Shown one piece after another: positions 39,701 through 44,953 of a stretch of 64,000 bases of DNA. The stretch spans positions 811,183-875,182 of the forward strand of contig OY282371.1 of the NCBI GenBank assembly GCA_958295715.1, read 5' to 3'. A program made the position numbers and the translations under genes. This stretch comes from an uncultured Dehalococcoidia bacterium. GTDB lineage: Bacteria > Chloroflexota > Dehalococcoidia > Lucifugimonadales > GCA-2712585. Position 1 is the first letter of the stretch. Every line of letters starts with the position of its first letter. The notes under the pieces are model-generated. The model saw only the letters and a program-made list of their open reading frames with translations, made no database searches and was not told the origin of the DNA.

Positions 39701-42700
39701 CGGTGTGGCCTATCCTCCGCTCCACCCGGAACCCCGTGATGGGGTTGCCGAAAACCCTGGTTGACGCCGTCCAGCTCAAAACCACCGAAGCGTTGCTAAC
39801 GGTGGGAGCGCCGAGCGTTCCAGCGGCCGGAGCGCCCACCGTAATGTCGGCGAATCCAAACGGCCCGTCGCGGGTTTGCCAGCTGAACGCGCGCACGCCG
39901 TACCTGTACGTCGTGCCGTGATTGAGATTCGTGCGATGAAGATCGTATGTGTCAAGAGAGAAGGGTGGGTTGACAGAAGCTATCCGGGCCGAGTTCGGAC
40001 AGGGCGCACGACTACAAAGGGAGGCGTTATAGATATGATAAAAATCATCGTCGCCGGTAGATCTCTCCCATCTCAGTCGGGTCCCGGTCGGCCCCTCCGT
40101 GGCGCTCCCGCCAAGCTGTTCGCCCCGCACGTCGAACGGCACGCTCGGCCTCTCCGTTCGGACCGTCGTTGCGGAGGCGGCAGTCGACCACGCCGCGTTG
40201 CCGACGCTGTTCACGGCGCGAATCTGGTACGTGTACGTCACCTCGGGCGTGAGGCCCGTGTCCGAGTAGCTCGTCTCGCTGGCCGCTATGGTCGACGATA
40301 CCTCCGTGTAGCTCCCGGAGCCGACCTTGCGCTGCAATGTGTAGCTCGTGATGGCTGCGCCGTTGGCGGCGGGCGCGGTCCACGTAAGGTTGACCTGGGT
40401 CGAGCTTGGGGAGGTTGCGGACAGGTCGGTTATGGCCGCCGGAACCTGGGCGGCCTGCGTCGTTGCGCTGGCCTCGTTGGACCACTCGGCGTTCCCCACG
40501 CTGTTCACGGCCCGGATCTGGTAGGTGTAGGTCGTTCCCACCGTTAGGCCCGTGTCGGAGTAGCTGGTGGCCCCGGCCGCTATGGACGTGGACACGTTGG
40601 CGTAGCTCCCGGAACCGGCCTTGCGCTGGAGGGTGTAGCCGGATATCGCCGCCCCGCCGGTGGCCGGCGCCGTCCACGCCAGGTCTATCTCCGTCTCACT
40701 GTTGGCCGAGCCCTTGGTCGCCGTCAGGTCCGTTATCTTGGCGGGGGCGATGGCGTCCGTAGTCTCGCTGGGCTCGTTGGACCACGGCGCGTCGCCTTCG
40801 GAGTTCTTGGCCCGGATCTGGTAGGTGTAGGTCGTGCCCGGCGAGAGGCCGGTGTCGGAGTAGCTGGTGGCGCTGGCCCCGATGGTCGTCGACACGTTGG
40901 CGTAGTCGCCGGAGCCGGCCTTGCGCTGGAGGGTGTAGCCGGTTATCGCCGAGCCGCTGGATGCGGGGGCCGTCCACGCCAGGTCTATCTCCGACGAGCC
41001 GTTGGTCGCGTCCTTCGTCGCGGTGAGGTCCGACACGGCGTCGGGCACGTTGTCCGTCGTCGCGCTGGCCTCGTTGGACCAGGGGGCGTTTCCAATGGCG
41101 TTGACGGCCCGGATCTGGTAGGTGTACGACGTTCCCGGCGTCAGGCCCGTGTCGGAGTAGGTGGTGTCGCTGGCCCCGATGGTCGTGGACACGTTGGTGT
41201 AGCTCCCGGAACCGGCCTTGCGCTGTAGGGTGTAGCTCGTTATGGCCGACCCGTGGGCGTCGGGGGCCGTCCACGCCAAGTCTATCTCCGTCTTGCCGTT
41301 GGTCGCGTCCTTGGTGGCGGTGAGGCCCGTTATCTTGGCGGGAACGTCGTTGTCCGTCGTCGCGCTGGGCGTGTTGGACCAGGCCGCGTTCCCCACGCTG
41401 TTCACGGCCCGGATCTGGTAGGTGTACGACGTTCCCGGCGTCAGGCCCGTGTCGGAGTAGCTGGTGTCGCTGGCCCCGATGCTGGTCGACACGTTGGCGT
41501 AGTCCCCGGAGCCGGCCTTGCGCTGTAGGGTGTAGCTCGTTATGGCCGCGTCGTCGGAGGCGGGGGCCGTCCACGCCAAGTCTATCTCCGTCTTGCCGTT
41601 GGTGGCGTCCTTGGTCGCGGTCAGGTCCGACACGGCGTCGGGCACGTTGTCCGTAGTCTCGCTGGCCGCGTCGGACCACTCGGCGTTCCCCACGCTGTTC
41701 ACGGCCCGGATCTGGTAGGTGTAGGTCGTTCCCACCGTTAGGCCCGTGTCGGAGTAGCTGGTGGCCCCGGCCGCGATGGTCGTGGACACGTTGGCGTAGC
41801 TCCCGGAACCGGCCTTGCGCTGGAGGGTGTAGCTGGATATCGCCGCCCCGCCGGTGGCCGGCGCCGTCCACGCCAGGTCTATCTCCGTCCCACTGTTGGT
41901 CGAGTCCTTGGTCGCCGTCAGGTCCGTTATCTTGGCGGGCGGGATGGCGTCGGTAGTCTCGCTGGGCTGGTTGGACCAGGACGCGTCTCCTTCGGAGTTC
42001 GTGGCCCGGATCTGGTAGGTGTAGGTCGTGCCCGGCGAGAGGCCGGTGTCGGAGTAGGTGGTGGCGCTGGCCCCGATGGTCGTCGACACGTTGGCGTAGT
42101 CGCCGGAGCCGGCCTTGCGCTGGAGGGTGTAGCCGGTTATGGCCGAGCCGTTGGATGCGGGGGCCGTCCACGCCAGGTCTATCTCCGACGAGCCGTTGGT
42201 CGCGTCCTTCGTCGCGGTCAGGTCGGACACGGCGGAGGGAACGGCGCCGCTCGTCGATGCGGTTGCCCGCGCCCACGGGCCGCTGCCGGCGGCGTTTAGG
42301 GCGCGGAGGGAGTAGGTATAGGAAGTTCCGGCGGTGAGGCCGGTGTCGGTGTAGCTGGTCGCGGTGGCCGCGATGTTCGACGCTATCCGCACCCAGCTTC
42401 CCCCGGATGGCTGGCGCTCCAGATGGTAGCGGGTGATGGCGGCCCCGCCGGTGGCCGGCGTCGTCCACGTCAGGTTGATAGACGTAGAGCCGTTGGTCGG
42501 GTGTGGGGTTCCCGAAAAACTCGACGGGGCGTCGGGCAGTGAGCGGCTCGTTGTGCTTGCCGAGGGCGTGTTGGACCAGGCCCCGTAGCCGTCGGCGCTG
42601 TTGGCCCGGATGCGGTAGGTGTAGCTCGTTGAGGCCGAGAGGCCGGTGTCGGAGTAGCTGGTGGCGCCGGCCGCTATGGACGTCGATACGTCGGCGTAGG

Positions 42701-43544
42701 AGCCGGAGCCGCTCTTGCGCTGGAGGTTGTAGCCGGTGATGGCCGACCCGTTGGTGGTGGGGGCCGTCCACGACAGGTCTATCTCCGACGCGCCGTTGGC
42801 CGAATCCGCGGTTCCCGCCAGGTCCGACACGGCCGACGGGACCTGGTTGGATGCGGTGGTCGCGGAGGGTTCGTTGGACCAGTCCGCGGTTCCTTCGGAG
42901 TTCTGGGCTTGAATGCGGTAGGTGTAGGTAGTCGAGGCCGTGAGGCCGGTGTCGGTGTAGCTGGTCGCGCCGGCCGATATGGTACCCGTTACCTCCGCGT
43001 AGCTCCCGGAACCGGCCTTGCGGTCCAGTTTGTAGCCGGTGATAGCCTTTCCGCGGGGGTTGGGCGCGGTCCACGTTAGGTATATCCCGGTCGCGCCATC
43101 GGCCGCCGCGCTCAGGTCGCTCACGGCGGTCGGCACGTCGCTATTCGTCTCCACGGTCAAGCTGTCCGACCACTTGGCCTCGCCTATGGCGTTTACGGCG
43201 CGGATCTGGTATTGATAGGACGTTCCCGGGCTGAGGCCGGTGTCGGTGTAGGTGGTTACGCTGGCCCCGATGGTCTTCGATAGCTCCGTCCAGGAGCCGG
43301 AGCCGGTCTTGCGCTGTAACTCGAAGTTGCCGATGGGGGAGCCGCCGTCGGCCGGCGCCGTCCACGTTAGGACGATGGACGTCGTGCCGTTGGTTGCGTG
43401 CGGCGCTCCGGACAGATCCTTTATTTCGGAGGGCTCGGTGGCCTGCGCGCTCACCCCGCCCACCGACGCCAAGGCCAACACAGCCGCCAGCAGAACGGCC
43501 GCCGCCGCAACCCACAAAGCCGTTAGCCGGCCCTCTAACCTCAA
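24738..43544 (-). CDS. Giant secreted protein with about 58 FN3 modules and C-terminal membrane anchor
   Basis: 6268 residues, read from TTG 43544 with GGAGGGGG six bases upstream. It starts with a signal peptide (RLTALWVAAAAVLLAAVLA...VSAQA). I count 58 consecutive FN3-like modules of about 98-100 residues. Each opens with a Pro-x-x-I/V-T/S-x-L/M-T-A-T-K-D-A-T-N-G motif, has DLAWTAP, and ends with YTYQIRA-N. A Gly/Pro hinge, a BACON/Ig-like domain (LSFTVRQGAGSPPPKTFAVW), a further beta domain (VEIRLTRLDVSML...), a long Pro/Thr/Ala-rich stalk and one transmembrane helix (SLWLVIGGVLAAMAIAAGGA) end in a short basic tail. It is probably a surface fibre or adhesin displayed outward. Modules near 39.3-40.4 kb are divergent. 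No enzymatic domain is visible. Confidence 0.9.
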   Translation of the reverse strand: MRLEGRLTALWVAAAAVLLAAVLALASVGGVSAQATEPSEIKDLSGAPHATNGTTSIVLTWTAPADGGSPIGNFELQRKTGSGSWTELSKTIGASVTTYTDTGLSPGTSYQYQIRAVNAIGEAKWSDSLTVETNSDVPTAVSDLSAAADGATGIYLTWTAPNPRGKAITGYKLDRKAGSGSYAEVTGTISAGATSYTDTGLTASTTYTYRIQAQNSEGTADWSNEPSATTASNQVPSAVSDLAGTADSANGASEIDLSWTAPTTNGSAITGYNLQRKSGSGSYADVSTSIAAGATSYSDTGLSASTSYTYRIRANSADGYGAWSNTPSASTTSRSLPDAPSSFSGTPHPTNGSTSINLTWTTPATGGAAITRYHLERQPSGGSWVRIASNIAATATSYTDTGLTAGTSYTYSLRALNAAGSGPWARATASTSGAVPSAVSDLTATKDATNGSSEIDLAWTAPASNGSAITGYTLQRKAGSGDYANVSTTIGASATTYSDTGLSPGTTYTYQIRATNSEGDASWSNQPSETTDAIPPAKITDLTATKDSTNSGTEIDLAWTAPATGGAAISSYTLQRKAGSGSYANVSTTIAAGATSYSDTGLTVGTTYTYQIRAVNSVGNAEWSDAASETTDNVPDAVSDLTATKDATNGKTEIDLAWTAPASDDAAITSYTLQRKAGSGDYANVSTSIGASDTSYSDTGLTPGTSYTYQIRAVNSVGNAAWSNTPSATTDNDVPAKITGLTATKDATNGKTEIDLAWTAPDAHGSAITSYTLQRKAGSGSYTNVSTTIGASDTTYSDTGLTPGTSYTYQIRAVNAIGNAPWSNEASATTDNVPDAVSDLTATKDATNGSSEIDLAWTAPASSGSAITGYTLQRKAGSGDYANVSTTIGASATSYSDTGLSPGTTYTYQIRAKNSEGDAPWSNEPSETTDAIAPAKITDLTATKGSANSETEIDLAWTAPATGGAAISGYTLQRKAGSGSYANVSTSIAAGATSYSDTGLTVGTTYTYQIRAVNSVGNAEWSNEASATTQAAQVPAAITDLSATSPSSTQVNLTWTAPAANGAAITSYTLQRKVGSGSYTEVSSTIAASETSYSDTGLTPEVTYTYQIRAVNSVGNAAWSTAASATTVRTERPSVPFDVRGEQLGGSATEGPTGTRLRWERSTGDDDFYHIYNASLCSRAPCPNSARIASVNPPFSLDTYDLHRTNLNHGTTYRYGVRAFSWQTRDGPFGFADITVGAPAAGTLGAPTVSNASVVLSWTASTRVFGNPITGFRVERRIGHTGPWDLITTTASTTLTYTDSTVAGNTTYRYRIRAVNSVGVGDATRQQSATLGAGRPGAPTGLSATASGWSAVDLTWSAPASNGGASITGYTLQRKSGSGSYADVSSGIGAGATSYSDTGLAANTAYTYRIRAMNSFGGGGWSNEESETTGNAVPSAVSDLTATKDATNGSTEIDLAWTAPASGGSAITGYTLQRKAGSGDYANVSTTIGASATTYSDTGLSPGTTYTYQIRAKNSEGDGAWSNEPSETTDAIAPAKITDLTATKDSTNSGTEIDLAWTAPATGGAAISGYTLQRKAGSGSYANVSTSIAAGATSYSDTGLTGGTAYTYQIRAVNSAGNAVWSNEASATTDNVPDAVSDLTATKDATNGKTEIDLAWTAPAANGAAISSYTLQRKAGSGDWENVSTSIGAGDTSYSDTGLTPGTMYTYQIRAVNNVGNAAWSNTPSATTDNDVPAKITGLTATKDATNGKTEIDLAWTAPNNHGSAITSYTLQRKAGSGSYTNVSTSIGASDTSYSDTGLTPGTMYTYQIRAVNAIGNGPWSNEPSATTDNDVPAKITGLTATKDAANGKTEIDLAWTTPAAHGSAITSYTLQRKAGSGSYTNVSTSIGAGDTSYSDTGLTPGTLYTYQIRAVNGVGNAPWSNEPSATTDNDVPAAITGMTATKSGARQVNLAWTTPASHGAALSGYRLERKAGTGNYALVTSAIGVTATTYSDTGLTPATKYTYRLRATNSLGDAAWSNEPFATTDNAAPAKITDLTATKDSTNSGTEIDLAWTAPVNHGAAISSYTLQRKTGSGSYSNVSTTIAAGATSYSDTGLTAGTTYTYQIRAVNSEGNAPWSNDASETTASPPEAVSDLSATKDATNGATEVDLAWTAPASGGSAITGYRLERKKGTGNFVLASSSIAAGATTYSDTGLTPWTTYTYRIRASNTAGDAGWSNTPSLETDQGVPDAVSNLMATKDATNGKTEIDLAWNTPVFNGRNTNYYTLQRKAGSGDWEDVSTSVDIAATVYSDTGLTPGTSYTYRIRARNAVGNAPWSNTPSATTDNDAPAKITGLTATKDATNGKTEIDLAWTAPAAHGSAITSYTLQRKAGSGSYANVSTTIGAGDTSYSDTGLTPGTLYTYQIRAVNGVGNAPWSNEPTATTDNDVPAAITGMTATKSGARQVNLAWTTPANHGQTLTGYRLERKAGTGNYALVTSAIGVTATTYSDTGLTPATKYTYRLRATNSVGDAGWSNEPFATTDTAVPDAITDLTAELPASDPHRSVLLKWTTPAHNGANIDRYSVRKVYGATTQWILVSPSDVTVDGGTTSYTATGLSPGTEHTFDIIVRNSVGNGAGSNAVTITTRQTAKPDAITDLTATKDATNGSSEIDLAWTAPAANGETISALTLQRKSGSGTFTDVSTTIGATDTSYSDTGLSPGVEYTYRLRAKNSKGDADWSNEVSETTDATKPSKITDLTATKDATNSSTEVDLAWTAADANGAAISGYTLQRRLGGTTVWVTVSSSIAASATSYSDTGLTPSEAYAYQIRATNSVGDADWSNLALVATDDDVPAKITGLTATKDSTNGSTEIDLAWTTPGNHGRAISAYRLERKVGSGSFTLLSSTIGITDTSYSDTGLSPATKYTYRLRATNALGDAPWSNEPFATTNADVPATMSGFTATKDGTNGSSQINLVWSAPAANGAAIIDYTIQRKHGSASYATIATRNAAGIRYSDTGLTPGTAYTYRIRARNSVGNGEWSNEPSATTDAIAPSAVSGMTATKDATNSATEIDLAWTAPATGGSAITSYTLQRKTGTGSYATVSTSIAASATSYSDTGLTPATTYTYQIRAVNSIGAGGWSNAPSETTDAAVPAQITVFTATKDATNGSTEIDLAWTAPANNGAAITSYTVQAIGPGGLGFMALPDTITTTSFSHTGLTPGATYAYQVRATNSVGSGAWSSAASATTDSTAPAAVSGLTATKDATNSSSEIDLAWTAPNNHGSAITSYTLQRKTGSGNYANVSTTIGASATTYADTGLTPGTAYTYRIRATNSIGDAPWSNEPSATTDNVPSKITDLTAVKDTTNSSTEIDVDWTIPADNGASITGFILQRKAGSGNYANVSTTISATATSYWNTGLTPGTTYTYRIRAVSSVGNAEWSNEATETTDNVPATISDLTATTDATSGSTEIDLAWSTPANNGKAITGYRLERKTGSGNFALVSSSIGASATSYSDTGLTAGTAYTYRIRAVNSIGNGGWSNEPSATTDNVPAAVSGMTATKDATNGKTEIDLAWTAPVNNGAAITGYRLERKAGSGNYGLVSSSIGASDTSYSDTGLTPGTAYTYRIRATNSVGDAAWSNEPSATTDDDVPAKITDLTATKDGTNGSSQINLAWTAPNNHGANITGYTFQRKAGSGSYTVAATTLGATATSYANTGLTAGTTYTYQIRAVNSEGNAVWSNEASATTDGVPDAVSDLTATKDATNGATEVDLAWTAPANNGQAITGYRLERKAGSGSWGLVSSSIAAGATTYSDTGLSPWTNYSYRIRAANSVGDAAWSNTPAVETDQTVPSAVSNLRATKDATNGSTEIDLAWNTPLFNGRNTNAYTLQVKVGSGMWKDVSTSVDIAATVYSHTGLTPATMYTYRIRASNAIGDGAWSNTPSATTDNDVPASITVFTATKDATNGASEIDLAWTAPNAHGSAITSYTLQRKPDSGSFANISTTIGASATSYSDTGLVGGTLYTYRIRAVNSLGNAGWSNEPSATTDTAAPAKITSFRVAKDGTNGKTQINPAWTAPASNGSPITSYTLQRKTGSGNYANVSTSIAAGLDIYADRGLTPGTTYTYRIRATNTIGDGPWSDDSSARTEDDVPATITGMTATKDATNGASEIDLAWTTPHNHGQAISAYRLERKVGSGSWGLLSSTVGVTATSYSDTGLEGGKSYSYRLRATNSIGDAAWSNTPAATTDTAAPATMSGFTATKDLTNGKTQINLGWSAPANNGATITGFTIQRKAGSGDYATIWSATSIQIAHADTGLTPGTAYTYRIRATNSLGSGEWSNEPSATTDNDVPATISDLSATVDATNGDTQINLAWSTPNNHGAALSAYRLERKVGSGSYALLSSSITVTTTSYSDTGLTPATTYTYRLRATNSLGDAGWSNAPAATTDIAKPDAVSGMTATKDATNGSTEIDLAWTTPATNGAALTGYRLERKAGSGNYGLVSASIGASATSYSDTGLTPATMYTYRIRAANSGGAAAWSNEPSATTDNDVPAKITDLSAVKDPVFGSRDIDLTWTTPANHGAALSAYRLERKAGSGAWGLVSSSIAVSATTYADTGLNPATTYSYRLRATNSLGDAPWSNTDSATTNAAPPARITNFTATKDATNGSSQINLAWSAPAANGAAIINFTIQRKSGSANYATISTRGATAIRYSDTGLTPGTAYTYRIQASNARGSGAWSNEPSATTDSTAPSAVTDLSATKDSTNGDTEIDLAWTAPAANGAAISSYTLQRKAGSGNFADISTSIAAGATSHSDTGLTPATTYTYRIRASNSVGNAGWSNTDSATTDAAAPAAVSDLSAATDAVNGTTEIDLTWTTPAANGAAISSYTLQRKAGAGNYANLSTTIGASATSYSDTGLTPGTAYAYRIRAVNSIGNAGWSNEASATTGATKPDAVSGMTATKDATNGSTEIDLAWTTPANNGFALTSYTLQRKAGSGNFASISTSIAASATSYSDSGLTPGTLYTYRIRAVNSGGPAPWSNEASATTDSTAPSAVADLSASAGSSDPYRTASLTWTAPAANGAAISGYRLERKLGAGSYGLVSASIAASATSYADSGLTPGSTYTYRIRAVNSVGNADWSNEDAVTMTSTAVPSAITGMTATKDAANGSTEIDLAWTTPNANGEAISAYRLERKAGSGSYGLLSSSIAVSATTYSDTGLTPGTLYTYRLRATNSVGDAAWSNEPSATTDATAPSAITDLSATKDATNSSTEIDLAWTTPAANGATLTQYSVERKTGSGNFAALSSAPSVTATSYTDFSVTPGKTYTYRLRAWNSEGAGGWSNEASDTTDSTAPSAITGMTATKDTANGATRINLAWTTPAANGAAISAYRLERKVGSGAWGLLSSSISTSATSYSDTGLTPGTLYTYRLRATNSVGDAGWSNTPSDTTDAAPPAAITGMTATKDATNSATEIDLAWTTPAANGAAISAYRLERRTGSGAWGLLSSSIATSATTYTDTGLTPATTYTYRLRATNSAGDAAWSNTPSDTTDNAPPAVPAGLSATIDAVNGATAVDISWNAPAAHGSAILGYRLQRKVGAGSFVGTSAAITPIDVTSGATTYADTGLTPGTTYAYRIRATNSEGNGAWSSEVTVATTALNAPDAITDLTATRDAANGATEIDLSWTAPGSGGAAITGYTLQRKAGSGTYADVSTSIPASATGYSDTGLTPTTTYTYRLRATNSQGGGAWSNEPVATTANPSPPDAITDLTAARNAANGDTAIDLAWSEPDSNGAAITGYRLERRRAGASYTLVSSSVATSTPSYIDTGLSPGTTYTYRIQASNSAGTAAWSNTATATTAGDAAPPPPVTPPPSSGGGGGGGAAPTSPAEANVIALGTTSLSFTVRQGAGSPPPKTFAVWNTKSADMAFSASDDALWLNATPSQGSSSGPNDRAQVSVFVNPVGLQAGTYTGFVRIVAYTAGNWPQHVTVTLTVLAPETAWGGASPGQSAQIETPDGSAQVEAPAGAAPAGVEIRLTRLDVSMLAAPPAESGNVALAVEIDTYDANTGALKPTEYSAPVTLRLRLPEDDEAACGEGRARVYRVTDGDVWTLLTHTCETDDSGRVWAVAELSNFSRYALTISGAPAPPPPPMPTPAPTPAPPAPTPTPGPTPAPTATPTPGPTATPRPTPAATPTPAPTATPRPSPTATPAPSPTAPPVPAPAETPTPTLVAALTPEPTATPAPTPAETPAPVTPTPPVQPEDDGVVGGSLWLVIGGVLAAMAIAAGGAFFYLKFYRKPQY

Positions 43545-43555
43545 GACGCCCCCTC

Positions 43556-43600
43556 CGCCCTTTCCGTCATTCCCGCGAAAGCGGGAATCCAGGAAGCCAG
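43556..43600. repeat. Dispersed palindromic repeat just upstream of the giant gene
   Basis: The core CATTCCCGCGAAAGCGGGAAT with the GGAATCCAGGAA tail matches the family seen at 10846, 13524, 53467 and 61572. It abuts the start region of the FN3 gene, so the natural promoter lies either within it or beyond the 300-bp repeats further upstream. Confidence 0.8.
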
Positions 43601-43649
43601 CATGGCAGGACGCGCCTTGGTCCTCGCGGGTGATGCCATCGGAGATTTC

Positions 43650-44101
43650 AACATTTCAATGCCATAAGGCCACGCTCCAACGGCCTGAGAACGCCATTGC
43701 TGCCGATGCCATAAGTGACTCCAACCCTCCAACGCCATAGCGTTAACGCGATACGTCGCTCCCGTTAAAAGTCCGCGCCCCTCCCCCCTCGGCCGGTTGC
43801 CGCCCTTGCCCGGAATGCGCGCGGCGCCATCGCGGGCTAGGGCCAAGTCACCCCCCCCCCCCCCCCGATTTTCGGGGCAGGCGGGAGTCCATCCCCCATT
43901 CCTTACAGGGCGGCCCTTGTCCCACACAGGTGACGCCATAAGCGAAATCAACATTTCAATGCCATAAGGCCACGCTCCAACGGCCTGAGAACGCCATTGC
44001 TGCCGATGCCATAAGTGACTCCAACCCTTCAATGCCATAGCGTTATCGCGGTACATCGCTCCCGTCAAAAGTCCGCGCCCCTCCCCCCTCGGCCGGTTGC
44101 C
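43650..44101. repeat. Two direct copies of a 151-bp repeat, 300 bp apart
   Basis: 43650-43800 and 43950-44101 are over 90 percent identical and exactly 300 bp apart at their starts. Each copy contains several ATGCCATAAG/ACGCCATAG submotifs. The minus-strand frame across both copies is open but reads repeat sequence, including FAGMTE, so I do not call a gene. Between the copies is a run of 16 C residues. Confidence 0.85.
43851..43866. repeat. Homopolymer tract of 16 C
   Basis: Sixteen consecutive C residues lie between the two 151-bp direct repeats, about 300 bp upstream of the giant FN3 gene start. Such a tract is slippage-prone and hard to assemble, so its true length is uncertain. Confidence 0.9.
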
Positions 44102-44217
44102 GGGTGGCAATTCCCCCCAAAGAGTAACCAGCGCCAAGGGTCCTGTCAAGGAGTCGCGGCGCCTGGCCCCCGACCCCCTCTCCCCGCCCTCTCCCCGTAG
44201 GCGGGAATCCAGGAACC

Positions 44218-44434
44218 CTACGCCGTGGGCGGCGATGGCCTTGCGCCACGGGCCACGCGCCGGTGGCCGGGCAAGTGCGCCGACATGAGGGCCTTGAAGA
44301 GCTTGCCGTGGTTCGGCGCCCGGAAGTGAAGCAGTTCGTGGACGATTACGAAGTCTTGGAACCCCGCGTCGCGCTCAACAAGGTCAGAGCCTCGCAGATG
44401 AGGCGTTCCAGCCTCCCTTCGCTGGCGCCGGTGG
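44218..44434 (-). pseudogene. C-terminal fragment of a YgjP/SprT-like zinc metallopeptidase
   Basis: The minus-strand frame contains DAGFQDFVIVHELLHFRAPN and GKLFKALMSAHLPGH. This is the zinc-binding HExxH block (here HELLH) and following conserved text of YgjP-like (DUF45) metallopeptidases. The preceding conserved GRL segment is in another frame (GASEGRL around 44400-44430), so a frameshift is present, and all of the N-terminal half is absent. The last codons run into the dispersed repeat. YgjP-like genes commonly follow hsdR, which fits the truncated hsdR 1.7 kb away. This is a remnant of the original operon end. Confidence 0.75.
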
Positions 44435-44953
44435 TCACAAGAGCGGATCCTTCCAATTGAATTTCGCCCCCAATTCTCGGAGCATGTCATAAGTATTTCT
44501 ATAAACGACTTCGAACTGCTGGCAGACATTGGGCAGCTTCACTTTTCTTTTAACGCTGTGGTCCAGCACTTCGTTGGTAACGATATCCATGTCATGTACT
44601 TTAGCATAGGCGACAAGCCATCCATCGGCTCCACGGGCAAACTCATCTTTTGCCGCGTCCGAAAATTGGGTATTATTTCTCACCCAATCCATAATCTGCC
44701 TATAGACTTGGCCAACGGATGACGTCTTCGTTGTTACAAACGCGCCTTTTGGAACTCTCCTCAGCCATTGGACCAGCATCGGCGGATCTATAATTTCGTC
44801 ACGCACACGGTCGATTACCAAGAGCCGGCCGCTCTTGAGATGATAGTCAATGGAGTCCCAGAAACCGGGGCATATGTCCGGCGCGTAATAGTTCCGGTGC
44901 GCGGCTATTATGACATCGGCGTCCGGAAGCATGATACGGCTCTGGCTTGTCAT
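44435..44953 (-). CDS. PIN-domain (DUF4411) toxin
   Basis: 172 residues from ATG 44953, overlapping the upstream stop (ATGA at 44950-44953). It begins with MLPDADVIIAAHRNYYAP, giving the first metal-binding Asp of a PIN fold. RDEIIDPP and DGWLVAYAKVHDMDIVTNE supply later acidic positions, a DUF4411 pattern. PIN toxins cut RNA and are silenced by a partner. Here the partner is the XRE-ImmA/IrrE protein encoded immediately upstream. The pair occupies the place where the 3' end of hsdR and the 5' end of the ygjP-like gene are missing. Confidence 0.82.
   Translation of the reverse strand: MTSQSRIMLPDADVIIAAHRNYYAPDICPGFWDSIDYHLKSGRLLVIDRVRDEIIDPPMLVQWLRRVPKGAFVTTKTSSVGQVYRQIMDWVRNNTQFSDAAKDEFARGADGWLVAYAKVHDMDIVTNEVLDHSVKRKVKLPNVCQQFEVVYRNTYDMLRELGAKFNWKDPLL

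Noticed and set aside
25299..43074. Many long ORFs in other frames and on the plus strand across the FN3 gene (for example 40696-43074 minus, 31680-33065 plus)
   Set aside because: They are frame shadows of a repetitive, G+C-rich gene: low-complexity Arg/Gly/His-rich products repeating with the module length.
43541..44149. 202-codon minus-strand ORF across the 300-bp repeats
   Set aside because: It translates the repeats twice and includes the palindromic element (FAGMTE); no domain or ribosome-binding site.
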